Positions 46,620 through 56,118 of a stretch of DNA of 64,000 nt are shown here, one piece after another; within the stretch, counting starts at the first letter, position 1; every line of letters begins with the position of its first letter. Origin of the DNA: Actinomadura sp. NBRC 104425 (lineage in GTDB: Bacteria > Actinomycetota > Actinomycetes > Streptosporangiales > Streptosporangiaceae); NCBI RefSeq assembly GCF_030269545.1, contig NZ_BSTN01000006.1:16624-80623 (forward strand). The letters run 5' to 3'. Under the pieces are notes generated by a model that did no database searches, was not told the DNA's origin, and saw only the letters and a program-made list of their open reading frames with translations. The translations under genes were made by a program, and so were the position numbers.

Positions 46620-47528
46620 TCAGTTCCCGCCCGTGCCGGACGACCGCTGCTGCCCGCCCGACTGCCGGCCGCCCGACTGCCCGCCCTGCCGGCTGTCGGC
46701 CGGGTCGGGCAGCGGGCTCTGCCCGCCGTCGCCGGCCGCGGGGGACTGCGTGCCTCCCGTGTTCGGCGAGGACTGGCTGGTGCGTTCGGGTGCGGCCGCC
46801 GGCGCGGACCCCACCTGCGTGCCGTCCGGGACGAGGCCGACGGCGACGGTGCCCGCTGAGGCGGCCTGGGTGACCAGCGCGGCCTCGCCCGGCGCGACCG
46901 CCACGTCCACCGACGTCAAATCGTCGCGCAGCCGGTCGGAGGTGCCGCCGCCCACGCCGAGGACGATCGCGTTGGTGGACAGCACCGTGCCCGCGCGCGG
47001 CCCGCCGTCGGCGCCGCCGACCGCGTACAGCGCCACGCGTTTGCCGGATTCCAGGCCCCGGGCGGGGAACTGGCCGGGTTTGAGCGCCAGCCCCACCACC
47101 ACGCGGCCGCGCGCGGCGTCGTCGCCCCGGCTGACCATCTCGTTGGTGAGCAGGGCGCCCTTGACCAGCGGCACGGCCGCGTACGCCTGCGTCACCCGCA
47201 GCCGCTCGGACCAGGCGATGTACGCCACGCCGGTGTCGCCGATCTGCACCTCCTCCAGCGCGGCGGCCGGGATGCGCTGCCCGGCCGCGACCGGCTGGGC
47301 GATCCGGATGGCCGACACCCGCTGGCCGCTGGCCATCACCAGATACGCGCTGGTCAGCGCACCGCCGAGGATCAGGAGCACGGCCAGGGCGGCCAGCGCG
47401 GGCTTGCGTTCGCGCGGCGCGGACGGAAGGCGCTGCCCGCCGGACGCGCCGAGACCGGACCGGCCGAGCCCGGCCGCGGCGCCGGCGCCGGTCGTCCCGC
47501 TCGCGACGGCCGACTGGTTGCTCTTCAT
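46620..47528 (-). CDS. cpaB: CpaB/RcpC-like SAF domain protein
   Basis: First gene of the Tad operon. The about 302-residue protein has one N-terminal membrane helix (PALAALAVLLILGGALTSAY), then a SAF domain (VAAGQRIPAAALEEVQIGD) as in CpaB/FlgA-type periplasmic assembly factors. A Ser/Gly/Gln-rich C-terminal tail (about 60 residues) follows. Start is uncertain: AAGGAG is 3 nt from a GTG at 47540 and 15 nt from the ATG at 47528. The tail contains Gly-Gln-Ser repeats of unknown function. Confidence 0.85.
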   Translation of the reverse strand: MKSNQSAVASGTTGAGAAAGLGRSGLGASGGQRLPSAPRERKPALAALAVLLILGGALTSAYLVMASGQRVSAIRIAQPVAAGQRIPAAALEEVQIGDTGVAYIAWSERLRVTQAYAAVPLVKGALLTNEMVSRGDDAARGRVVVGLALKPGQFPARGLESGKRVALYAVGGADGGPRAGTVLSTNAIVLGVGGGTSDRLRDDLTSVDVAVAPGEAALVTQAASAGTVAVGLVPDGTQVGSAPAAAPERTSQSSPNTGGTQSPAAGDGGQSPLPDPADSRQGGQSGGRQSGGQQRSSGTGGN

Positions 47529-47940
47529 CGCACTCGCCACGTGCTCCTTCCCGCCCCGGCGGGCGCCCGCCCCCTCGGGTCCCGCCCGCGATTCGGTGCC
47601 CCGTCCTGCGCATGGATTCCGCCGCTCTCGCCCTGGCGGATCGCCCGGCACGGCATGCCCGAGCGATCCATGCTTGCGGGACGGGCGAGGTCACGTCAAT
47701 GGATTCTGCTAGGTGAAGCCGCTCCGTAACCGCACGCACCGTGATGACCAGCCGATTCTCCGGCCACTTGGGCACTTACCCGAAGTCACCAAGATCGCTG
47801 ACTGCGTTCGGGAAATCGCAGGTCGGGCCGGGCGAAATGGCGCATGCTGGGATCCGGCGCCACCGCGCGGCCGCCGAAACCCGGCGGAACGCGGGTGGGT
47901 AATCTCTGACCGGCGGCGGGGCACGACGGAGGGGCTCTGT
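47529..47940. other. Divergent promoter region, Tad operon / ESX ATPase
   Basis: About 410 bp separating two large divergent units. It is AT-richer near 47690-47820 than the flanking genes. The only coding-like frames are extensions of neighbours. No strong dyad was seen. Confidence 0.5.
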
Positions 47941-50900
47941 ATGCGGATCTCGTTCACGGCGCTGACCGGCCGGGGCTCCCGCGACGTGATCGTCGACGTC
48001 GATTCGGACGCGACGGTCGACAGCGTCGCCCGCTCCCTTTCCGCGGCCCTGGACGCCGGCCCGGACGCCAAGCCGGACGCCAATACGACGGCGAATGAGC
48101 AGCCGATTCCCATGGTGCCGCGTTTTTCGAAAGCCGCCCGTGCCGCGGCCGCCGCGACGCCGACCGTTCCGGCGGCGGGTGTTCCGGCGGCGGGTGTTCC
48201 GGCGGCGGGCGCGGCGGCGGGCGCGGCGTCGGGCGGCGGCACGCGGCCCGCGCTATGGCTGGACGGCCGCATGCTCGATCCCAAGGCGCAGGCCGTGCGG
48301 GAGCTGCGCGAGGGCGCCGTCGTTGCCGTCGAGCAGCGCACGGCCGCCGCGACCGTGCTGGCCGAGCCGACCGGCACGGTGGAGGTCCGCGTGGTGGGCG
48401 GACCCGCCGCGGGCTCGGTGCACCGGCTCGGGCCGGGCGTGGCCACCCTGGGCTCGGGCGACGACGTGGACGTCCGCGTGGACGACCCCGCCGTGCCCGC
48501 CGTCGCGCTGCGGGTGACCGTCGACCGCCAGACCGTCCGCGTGGCCGCGTCGGCGACCGCGGTGCTCGACGGCGCGCCGCTCGACCAGGACGGCGAGTCC
48601 GCGGTGTGGGAGCCCGGCGCGCTGCTGGCCGTCGGCGCCACCGTGCTGTCGCTCGCCCCGGCCGCCGCGCCCGACACCCACCTGGAGCGGATGCCGGGCG
48701 GCGGGCTGGCGTTCAACCGCCCGCCCCGCCTGCACCCGGCCCCGCCGCCCCGGCGGCTGGAGGTGCCCAAGCGTCCCGAACGCAACCCGCGCGAGCGGCT
48801 GCGGCTGTTCGGCGCGCTGCTGTTCTCGGCGTTCGGCCTTGTCATGGCGGTGGCGCTGCGCCAGTGGTGGTGGGCGCTGTTCGCGCTGGCCTGGCCGGTG
48901 ATGACGGTCGGGGAGTGGATCGGCGACCGCATGCACGGCCGCAAGTCGTACAAGAAGGCGCTGCGCGAGTACCAGCGCAAGGCCGCCGAGTTCGACGGCG
49001 AGCTGGACCGGCTGTGCCGCGCCGACCAGCAGGAGCGCCGCGCCCTGCACCCCGACCCGGCCGAGGTGCTGCTCACCGCGACCGGTCCGCGCCGCCGTCT
49101 GTGGGAGCGGCGCGTCACCGACGCCGACACGCTGCACCTGCGCGTCGGCCTGGCGGACCTGCCCGCCCGCGTGGAGCTGGTCGGCGAGACCGACGGCATC
49201 GACGTCCCCGCGGCGCGGCTGGTGCCGGTCGCGCTGCCGCTGCCCGACCTCGGCGTGATCGGCCTGACCGGCCCGCGGACGGCCTCGCGCGGCCTGGCCC
49301 GCTGGCTGGTGGCGCAGGCCGCCGCCCTGCACAGCCCCCGCGACCTGGCCATCGTCGTGCTGTGCGCCGACGAGGCCGAACGCGCCGCGGAGAACTGGAA
49401 CTGGGTGCGCTGGCTGCCGCACTGCGCGCCGCGCGAGGGCGAGGAGTGCGTGGCGCTGGTGGGCAGCGACCCCGAGTCGGTGGCGCACCGCGTCACCGAG
49501 CTGGCCATCCGCGTCACCGAACGCCGCCGCGCCGCGCAGGCGTCGTCCTCGTTCTTCGGCCAGGACCGGCCGCCCGGCGACGCCGTCCCGTACAACATCC
49601 TCGTCGTGCTGGACGGGGCGCGGGCGCTGCGCCGCGTCCCCGGCATGCCGATGCTGCTGTCCCGCGGCGCCGAGTACGGCCTGTACGCGATCTGCGTGGA
49701 CGACGAGGAGCGGCTGCTGCCGGAGGAGTGCACCGCCGTGGCGGCCTGGGACGGGCCCCACACCCTGCGGCTGCGCGGGCAGGGGCTGGACGCGCTCGGC
49801 CCGGTCCTGGCGGACCAGGTGTCTGCCGCGTGGGCCGACCGCGTCGGGCGCGCCCTCGCCCCCGTGCGGGACGTGTCGCGCGAGGACGCCGAAGACGCCA
49901 TCCCCGCCTCGGCCCGGCTGCTGGACCTGATCGACATGCCGGACCCGTCCGCCAAGCACGTGCTCGAGGCCTGGCACCGCACCGGCGGCCGCACCACGCG
50001 CGTGCCCATAGGCATCGGCCCGGACGGGCCGTACGAACTCGACCTGCGCACGGACGGCCCCCACGGGCTGATCGCCGGAACCACGGGTGCGGGCAAGTCG
50101 GAGCTCCTGCAGACGCTCATCGCGTCTTTGGCGGTGGCCAACCGCCCGGACGAGATGACGTTCGTGCTCATCGACTACAAGGGCGGGGCCGCGTTCAAGG
50201 ACTGCGCCCGGCTCCCCCACACCGTCGGCATGGTCACGGACCTGGACGGGCACGCCACCGAGCGCGCACTCGAGTCGCTGTCGGCGGAGTTGCGCCGCCG
50301 CGAGGAGATCCTGCTGGGCGCCGGGGCGAAGGACATCGACGACTACCACGAGGGCGGCGGCGGCACGCTGCCCCGGCTCGTCCTGGTCATCGACGAGTTC
50401 GCCGCGTTGGTGACGGAACTGCCCGACTTCGTGGCGGGCCTGGTCGACATCGGGCGCAGGGGGCGCTCCCTGGGCGTGCACCTGATCCTGGCCACGCAGC
50501 GGCCCGCGGGGGTGGTCACGGCCGACATCCGCGCCAACACCAACCTGCGCATTGCGCTGCGCGTCACCGACCCGGACGAGTCCACCGACGTGCTGGACGC
50601 CCCCGACGCCGCCACCATCCCCAAGTCGATCCCGGGGCGCTGCTATGTGCGCTCCGGCGCGTCCGAGCCGTACCCCGTGCAGACCGCCCGTATCGGGGGG
50701 CGCCGCCCCGGGAGCGTCGCCGCGTCCGCCCCGACCGTCGTTCCGGTCCCCTGGCAGGGGCTGGGCCGCCCCCTGCCCGAGCCCCGCGAACCCCTGGACG
50801 ATGCACCCGGCGTCACGGATCTGGCCGCACTCGTCGAAGCCGTGGACGAGGCCGCGCGCCGCGCCGGTATCGACCGGCAGCCGTCGCCCTGGCTGAACCC

Positions 50901-52515
50901 GCTGCCGGACAAGGTCAAGCTCACGCCCCGCACGGCCGCCGGCGGCTCCGTGGTGGACGTGCCGCCCCTCCCGTTCGGCATCACCGACCTGCCCGCGGTC
51001 CAGTCGCGCGAGGCGCTCACGCTGGACCTGACGTCCGGCGGCCACCTGTACATCGCCGGGTCCGCCCGGTCGGGCCGGTCCACCGCGCTGCGCACCATCG
51101 CGGGCTCCCTGGCCGGGGCGTGCTCCCCCTACGACGCGCACCTGTACGCCATCGACTGCGGCGCCAACGCGCTGCTCCCGCTCGTCTCACTGCCGCACTG
51201 CGGGGCCGTGGTGGGCCGCGACCAGCTCGACCGCGTCGAACGCCTCATCGCGGCGCTCTCCGCGGAGGTGTCCCGCCGCCAGCAGCTGCTGGCCGAGGCG
51301 GGTTTCGCGTCCCTGTCCGAGCAGCGCGCCGCCGTGGCCGCCGCCGACCGCCTGCCCTGGATGCTGCTCCTGCTGGACCGCTGGGAGGGGTTCGTCGCCG
51401 CGTTCGAGAACTACGACTACGGCCGCCTGGTGGACGCCCTGATCCGCCTGCTGCGCGAGGGCGCCTCGGTCGGCCTGCGCGCGGTGTTCACCGGCGACCG
51501 CTCCGGGCTGTCCGGGCAGGTCGCCACCGTCTTCGACCGCCGCCTCGTCCTGCGCATGGCCGACCCCAACGACTACGGGTACGCGGGCCTGCAGGAGAGG
51601 CAGATCCCCGCCGCCATGCCGCCCGGCCGCGCCCTGGAGGCCGTCGGCCCCGGGCTGCCCGTGCGCGAGTCGCAGATCGGCCTGCTCGGCGACGACCCGT
51701 CCGGCACCGCCCAAGTGGCCGCGCTCCAGGACATCGCACGCGCCTGCGTCACCCGCTACGGCCGGCTGCCCCGCAAACAGCGCCCCATCCACGTGGACGA
51801 GCTGCCCGTCCGCGTCACCTACCGCGAGGCGATGGCCCTCGACCCCGAGTTCCTGGCGCCGTCCGCGCTGTGGGCCCTGGTCGGCGTGGGCGGCGACACG
51901 CTGTCGCCCGTCGGCATCGACCTGCTCAACGAGGGCCCCGGCTTCGTCGTGGCGGGCCCGCCCCGCTCCGGCCGCTCCACCACGCTGCGGACGATCGTCC
52001 ACTCGCTGCTGGACCCGTCGGTGGGCGGCGGTTTGACCCCGGTCGTGCTCATCGCCCCCCGCCGCTCGCCTTTGCGGCAGCTGGCGGGCCGCCCGGGCGT
52101 CCTCGGCGTCCTGTCGGCCGACGCCGACTCCGACGACCTCGCCGAGGCCATCGGCGAGGAGCACCGCTACGTCGTGGTGGTGGACGACGCCGAACTGCTC
52201 GACGAAACGGACCTCGACGACGCCCTGTGCGGCGTCCTGCGCACCGCCCGCGACGGCGAGCACGCCGTCGTCATCGGCGGCACCACCGAAGACCTGGGCC
52301 GCGGCTACCGCGGCTTCCTCTCCGACACCCGCCGCTCCCGCTCCGGCGTCCTGCTGTCGGTGGACTCCCCCGACAGCGGCGAGCTGTTCGGCCTGCGCCT
52401 GCCCCGCAACGCCCCCTTGGGCGGCCTCACCGGCCGCGGCCTGTTCGTGGCCACCGGCGTCACCACCCAAATCCAGGTGGCCCTGCCGCCCCCGTTGACC
52501 GGCGACGAACGCTGA
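47941..52515 (+). CDS. eccC: FHA-FtsK/SpoIIIE type VII secretion ATPase (EccC/EssC-like)
   Basis: The motor of a type VII secretion system, 1524 residues. Order: N-terminal region with three PAAGV repeats (about 75-95), FHA-like domain (about 140-240), two membrane helices (about 287-325), then three FtsK/SpoIIIE ATPase domains. Domain 1 has intact Walker A GTTGAGKS (713-720) and Walker B LVLVIDEFAALV. Domains 2 and 3 read GSARSGRST (1040) and GPPRSGRST (1339), with Arg where Lys is normal. GGAGGGG lies 8 nt before the ATG. No EccB, EccD or EccE gene is in the window. Confidence 0.93.
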   Translation: MRISFTALTGRGSRDVIVDVDSDATVDSVARSLSAALDAGPDAKPDANTTANEQPIPMVPRFSKAARAAAAATPTVPAAGVPAAGVPAAGAAAGAASGGGTRPALWLDGRMLDPKAQAVRELREGAVVAVEQRTAAATVLAEPTGTVEVRVVGGPAAGSVHRLGPGVATLGSGDDVDVRVDDPAVPAVALRVTVDRQTVRVAASATAVLDGAPLDQDGESAVWEPGALLAVGATVLSLAPAAAPDTHLERMPGGGLAFNRPPRLHPAPPPRRLEVPKRPERNPRERLRLFGALLFSAFGLVMAVALRQWWWALFALAWPVMTVGEWIGDRMHGRKSYKKALREYQRKAAEFDGELDRLCRADQQERRALHPDPAEVLLTATGPRRRLWERRVTDADTLHLRVGLADLPARVELVGETDGIDVPAARLVPVALPLPDLGVIGLTGPRTASRGLARWLVAQAAALHSPRDLAIVVLCADEAERAAENWNWVRWLPHCAPREGEECVALVGSDPESVAHRVTELAIRVTERRRAAQASSSFFGQDRPPGDAVPYNILVVLDGARALRRVPGMPMLLSRGAEYGLYAICVDDEERLLPEECTAVAAWDGPHTLRLRGQGLDALGPVLADQVSAAWADRVGRALAPVRDVSREDAEDAIPASARLLDLIDMPDPSAKHVLEAWHRTGGRTTRVPIGIGPDGPYELDLRTDGPHGLIAGTTGAGKSELLQTLIASLAVANRPDEMTFVLIDYKGGAAFKDCARLPHTVGMVTDLDGHATERALESLSAELRRREEILLGAGAKDIDDYHEGGGGTLPRLVLVIDEFAALVTELPDFVAGLVDIGRRGRSLGVHLILATQRPAGVVTADIRANTNLRIALRVTDPDESTDVLDAPDAATIPKSIPGRCYVRSGASEPYPVQTARIGGRRPGSVAASAPTVVPVPWQGLGRPLPEPREPLDDAPGVTDLAALVEAVDEAARRAGIDRQPSPWLNPLPDKVKLTPRTAAGGSVVDVPPLPFGITDLPAVQSREALTLDLTSGGHLYIAGSARSGRSTALRTIAGSLAGACSPYDAHLYAIDCGANALLPLVSLPHCGAVVGRDQLDRVERLIAALSAEVSRRQQLLAEAGFASLSEQRAAVAAADRLPWMLLLLDRWEGFVAAFENYDYGRLVDALIRLLREGASVGLRAVFTGDRSGLSGQVATVFDRRLVLRMADPNDYGYAGLQERQIPAAMPPGRALEAVGPGLPVRESQIGLLGDDPSGTAQVAALQDIARACVTRYGRLPRKQRPIHVDELPVRVTYREAMALDPEFLAPSALWALVGVGGDTLSPVGIDLLNEGPGFVVAGPPRSGRSTTLRTIVHSLLDPSVGGGLTPVVLIAPRRSPLRQLAGRPGVLGVLSADADSDDLAEAIGEEHRYVVVVDDAELLDETDLDDALCGVLRTARDGEHAVVIGGTTEDLGRGYRGFLSDTRRSRSGVLLSVDSPDSGELFGLRLPRNAPLGGLTGRGLFVATGVTTQIQVALPPPLTGDER

Positions 52516-52544
52516 CCCGCGGGGCCGGGGGCAGACCCGCGCGG

Positions 52545-53069
52545 CTACGGGCGGAAGCGTCTGTCGACCGTCCCGAAGTCCTTGTCCATCCAGCTCTGCT
52601 GCCGCGCGAGCTTCTTGCGTTCCTTCGGCTCGGGCCTGCCCGCCGCCACGGTGAGGAACACCACCACGTAGGCGATGAGGATCGGCACGCCGAGCGCGGC
52701 GCCGGGGCGTTCGTAGACCTCCTCGACGGTGAACAGCAGCCATGTGTACGCCACCAGGGCGAACAGGCCGAATGCCACCGCCGGCCGTGAGATGTTGCGC
52801 GTTCCTTCGGCGCTGGCGACCAACCCGAGCACCAGGCACGCCACAGTGGCGGCGGCGAAGCCGGACGCGAAAACGAGGGTGACCACATCGCCGACATCAA
52901 GCTTTTCGACGTCCGCCCATTTCCGGCTGTGGTCGACGGCCTTCTCCGCCGGGAAATAGTTCCACACGCCCAGCGCCCCGGTGGCTGCCGTGCCCCATAC
53001 CGCCCCTCTGATGCGCTGCCCCAGTTCGGCAGTGTCGACCGGACGGAAACCGTCCTGCTGCTGTGTCAT
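52545..53069 (-). CDS. Predicted four-helix membrane protein
   Basis: A 174-residue protein of unknown family, last in the ESX substrate operon. Hydrophobic segments lie near residues 22-40, 60-85, 93-115 and 120-145 (for example VVTLVFASGFAAATVACLVL). The C-terminus is charged (EPKERKKLARQQSW). Its ATG overlaps the lipoprotein stop (53066-53069), so it is co-translated with it. Position suggests an accessory of the secretion module, without direct evidence. Confidence 0.75.
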   Translation of the reverse strand: MTQQQDGFRPVDTAELGQRIRGAVWGTAATGALGVWNYFPAEKAVDHSRKWADVEKLDVGDVVTLVFASGFAAATVACLVLGLVASAEGTRNISRPAVAFGLFALVAYTWLLFTVEEVYERPGAALGVPILIAYVVVFLTVAAGRPEPKERKKLARQQSWMDKDFGTVDRRFRP

Positions 53070-53638
53070 GACGGCCTCGGCTCGCACTTGTGGATCTGTC
53101 CGAACCGCTTCTGCGCGATCCGCATGAAGGCGAACATGTCCTGCACCGCATCCCGCCCCCGCACCACCGGCGCGAAGTCGAGCCGCAACCACGGCCGCTT
53201 ATCTCCACACCGGAACAAACTGATCACGTAGTTGGGGCGAGGCGTGATGCTGTCCCGCCTGGCGAATCCTATACCCATATCCGCGGGCAGCCTGTGCGCA
53301 CTACCGGGATTCGACGGTTCGTTCCGTCGCAGCACTTCGTCCCCGTCTTCAAAGTCCCATTGGACGCCCAGGGGAGGCTGCCTTCCTGCCGCATGCGCGA
53401 CGCAGGTGCCCGTGCTGGTCTGCGGACCTTCCCGCTGGTCGTCCAGCGGCATGGTCAGACCCGTGACCCGCCGGAACTCCGTCTCCGGCACGAGGTCGCA
53501 CAGATACGGCGCGACGTCGTGGACTGGCCGCAGGTCGGGCTGTGCCGTCGGTTGCGTCTCCGGCTCACCCGTACACGCCGTCAGAGCCACCGCCATGCAG
53601 GAAAGCAGTGCAATGGAATGCCGGGACGTGGCCATCAT
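53066..53638 (-). CDS. Predicted lipoprotein (DUF3558-like)
   Basis: A 190-residue exported protein. The signal peptide ends in a lipobox (LLSCMAVALTACTG, Cys near residue 22), followed by a Thr/Pro/Gln linker. The globular domain, with Cys in PYLCDLVP, GTCVAHA and LFRCGDK, resembles DUF3558-type actinobacterial lipoproteins. ATG overlaps the preceding TGA (ATGA). Co-translated with its neighbours in the secretion-associated operon. Confidence 0.78.
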   Translation of the reverse strand: MMATSRHSIALLSCMAVALTACTGEPETQPTAQPDLRPVHDVAPYLCDLVPETEFRRVTGLTMPLDDQREGPQTSTGTCVAHAAGRQPPLGVQWDFEDGDEVLRRNEPSNPGSAHRLPADMGIGFARRDSITPRPNYVISLFRCGDKRPWLRLDFAPVVRGRDAVQDMFAFMRIAQKRFGQIHKCEPRPS

Positions 53639-55779
53639 CGCTGTCCACTCGGAAGAACGTTGAACCGTCCGTCGTCAGTGCGGTAATGACCGGACAACTG
53701 TTTGGCGCCGCGGTCGGCGGCTCCGCCCGCACGCTCCTGCAGGTCGTAGATACCGAATCGATCGCTCATCCAGTTGAGCAGCTCGTCGTATTGCCTCGGC
53801 GTCAGCGACTCCAACGGACGAATCCGCGGCGGATCGTCGTCGGTGGCGAAGGATCTCCCTTTGATCTCTTCGAGATCGATGCGGCGCTGCGTGACGACGG
53901 CCGACACGAGCATTTGGCCGAAGAGGCGTTCGATGGCCTCGGCGTTGGTGGTGGGGCGGTCTACCGCGTCGTCGGGTTTCTGCTCGAACGGCTTGGCGAG
54001 CGGGCCGGACAGCTTCTGCAGCTGCTTGGTCACCAGGGCGTTGTAGGCGATTCCCGCGAGAGGGCCGCCGCGGGTGCTCGTGGCGGTGGCGCCTATGTCT
54101 CCCATGAGTCCGATCAGGCCGGCGACCTTGTCCTGGAGGGCCTTGTTGACCGCCTCGACGCGGCCGTGCTCAGCGGCGACGGCGTGGTTGCGGGCTTCGA
54201 TCAGGTGGCCGAAGATCTGGGCGTTGGCGACGACGGCCTCGGTGAGGCGGGTCCTGTCGCCGGTCGCGGCGGCCTTCTGGATGTCCACCTGGGCATGCGC
54301 GATCTGGGCGGTGAGGAGCTTGTCGAAGGCGTTGGCGTCCCGCGACAGCTCCAGCAGGAGGTAGTCCAGGTCGGCGTCGCTCATCGGCGTCGTGCCGTGC
54401 TTCGCGCCGAGGATGTACAGGCCGTACTCGTCGTTGACCTTGGTGATGTGCGCGGCGAGCACGTCCGCCATGTGCGCCCGCAGCGCCGACAGCCCGTCGG
54501 CTTCGGCCCTCTTGCCGTCGTCCAGCTTGACCTGCCAGCGTCCCTCCTGCTTGACGACCTTGTAGTACTCGCGGGCGTCGTCGGCGAGAAGCTTGCCGGC
54601 CTCGAAGGCGATGCGTTCGGAGTCCTTGTCGGTGCCGGAGGCGGCGGTCTTAATGACCTTGCCGAGGGCGTCGCCGTGGTCGGTCAGGCCCCAGACCGCC
54701 CGGCGCTGGTGCAGCAGGTACTCCAGGTTGGAGGCGGCGTTCTGGCGGTCCTTGTCGTTGATCCAGACCCCGAAGAGGCGCTGGCCGAGCAGTCGCTGAG
54801 CGCCTTCCCGTCCGGACGCGGCGGCCGCGTTGAGGAGGGGGACGAGATAGTCGGTCTTGCGCTCGCCGCCGACGACCTCGGTCGTCCCGGGGTCGAGGGC
54901 GTTGCCGAGGCCGTAGCGGCCGGCGAGGTCGGGCAGCGGCCAGGTGTGGCGGCCCTTGTGCGTGCGGTCGTAGGCGATCATGCTGCCGCCGACCGTGGAG
55001 AGGAACTCGGAGGAGAAGCGGGCGTCTCCGGCGGCGGCCAGCAGCGTGGACAGCGACTGGTAGCCCACCATGCCGTACGGCGGTTTGCTCAGGGGTGGGA
55101 AGTGCGCCCGGCCCATCTCGTTCAGCCGCAGCAGGTACTCCTGGCCGACGTAGCCGCTGCGCTTGGCGGGGTCGGTGCCGAGGGCGAGACTGCGGGCGAG
55201 GATGGCCAGGGCGTGCCTGGCTTCGCGGGCCCGAGCGTCCACACCGTCGCGCTGCTGTTTGATGTCGCCGCCCAGCTTGGAGGCCAAGTCCATCGGCAGC
55301 CGGACCACTTCTTCGGGGCCGAGTGCCTCCAGCAGCGCCTTGGCGAAGACAGGCGTGATGTCCTCGGGGTTCATGCGGGCGAGTGCGGCGATGGCGGCGG
55401 CGTCGCGGTCGGCGGCCTTGCGCAGCAGGTCCGCCACGCGCCGTCCGTCGGCGTAGGCGACCTGGTCGGTGTAGCGGTCGGGCAGGGTGAGGTAGGTCCC
55501 GTCCGGGCGGCTGAACAAGAGGGCGAGCCTCTGCCGGTCCAGGTTGTGCGCCAGGGTGTTGCGGCGGCGCAGGTCGGCCGCGGCCTTGCCCGCCCAGGCG
55601 GCGATGCGTTTGATCTCCATCGCCGGGGCGGTGCTGACCCCGGCTCCGTGCAGCGACTGCCAGAGCTGGTCGGCCAGTGCCTCAAGCTTCGGGGCCGCCT
55701 CCGTCATCTGCCGCGTCAACTGCTCGAACTGTGCGAGCTTGACCCCGCAGGTGTCCGGCCCGAGCCAGTTGTCCCCCAT
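53635..55779 (-). CDS. Large ESX-associated protein (DUF6571-like)
   Basis: A 714-residue, largely helical protein without signal peptide or clear enzyme motif. The N-terminal about 80 residues (FEQLTRQMTEAAPKLEALAD, IKRIAAWAGKAAADLRRRN) resemble the helical hairpin of WXG100/PPE-like secreted proteins. The remainder resembles large actinobacterial ESX-linked proteins of the DUF6571 type, low confidence. It directly follows two WXG-type genes and is coupled to the lipoprotein gene, so it is probably a secreted substrate or structural partner. Confidence 0.7.
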   Translation of the reverse strand: MGDNWLGPDTCGVKLAQFEQLTRQMTEAAPKLEALADQLWQSLHGAGVSTAPAMEIKRIAAWAGKAAADLRRRNTLAHNLDRQRLALLFSRPDGTYLTLPDRYTDQVAYADGRRVADLLRKAADRDAAAIAALARMNPEDITPVFAKALLEALGPEEVVRLPMDLASKLGGDIKQQRDGVDARAREARHALAILARSLALGTDPAKRSGYVGQEYLLRLNEMGRAHFPPLSKPPYGMVGYQSLSTLLAAAGDARFSSEFLSTVGGSMIAYDRTHKGRHTWPLPDLAGRYGLGNALDPGTTEVVGGERKTDYLVPLLNAAAASGREGAQRLLGQRLFGVWINDKDRQNAASNLEYLLHQRRAVWGLTDHGDALGKVIKTAASGTDKDSERIAFEAGKLLADDAREYYKVVKQEGRWQVKLDDGKRAEADGLSALRAHMADVLAAHITKVNDEYGLYILGAKHGTTPMSDADLDYLLLELSRDANAFDKLLTAQIAHAQVDIQKAAATGDRTRLTEAVVANAQIFGHLIEARNHAVAAEHGRVEAVNKALQDKVAGLIGLMGDIGATATSTRGGPLAGIAYNALVTKQLQKLSGPLAKPFEQKPDDAVDRPTTNAEAIERLFGQMLVSAVVTQRRIDLEEIKGRSFATDDDPPRIRPLESLTPRQYDELLNWMSDRFGIYDLQERAGGAADRGAKQLSGHYRTDDGRFNVLPSGQR

Positions 55780-55803
55780 CGCCCCGTGCCACTCCCGTCG
55801 CCA

Positions 55804-56043
55804 TCACAGCGGCGGCCGCCGCAGTTCGGCCTGCACCAGTTCCAGTGCCTTGCGCAGCTGCGCGTGCAGCTCCCGGTCGCTGCGTTCCAGTTCGCGCTCG
55901 AAACGCTTGGCGGACGCCCCGCCGACCCAGGCGTGGTCGCCCATCGCCCGCAGCGGCCCGGTGAAGGCGTGCCAGTGCTCGTCCGACAGCGCCTGGATCC
56001 GGTTCAGCACGAGCTGCAAGCGCAGACGTTCGGCCTCGTTCAC
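55804..56043 (-). CDS. Small WXG-like helical protein
   Basis: A 79-residue all-helical protein. A Trp-Val-Gly turn (DHAWVGGASAKRFERELE) sits between two amphipathic helices, like the WXG hairpin. AAAGGAGG lies 4 nt before the GTG start at 56043. Placed between the WXG100 gene and the 714-residue gene, it is likely one half of an ESX heterodimer or a targeting partner of the large protein. Confidence 0.78.
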   Translation of the reverse strand: MNEAERLRLQLVLNRIQALSDEHWHAFTGPLRAMGDHAWVGGASAKRFERELERSDRELHAQLRKALELVQAELRRPPL

Positions 56044-56118
56044 TGGACCTCCTTTCGGGCATGGCGCGGGCCCCGGCCTCGGGGGGTTGGGCCGGGGCCC
56101 GCGCGTCCTTGGGCGCGG

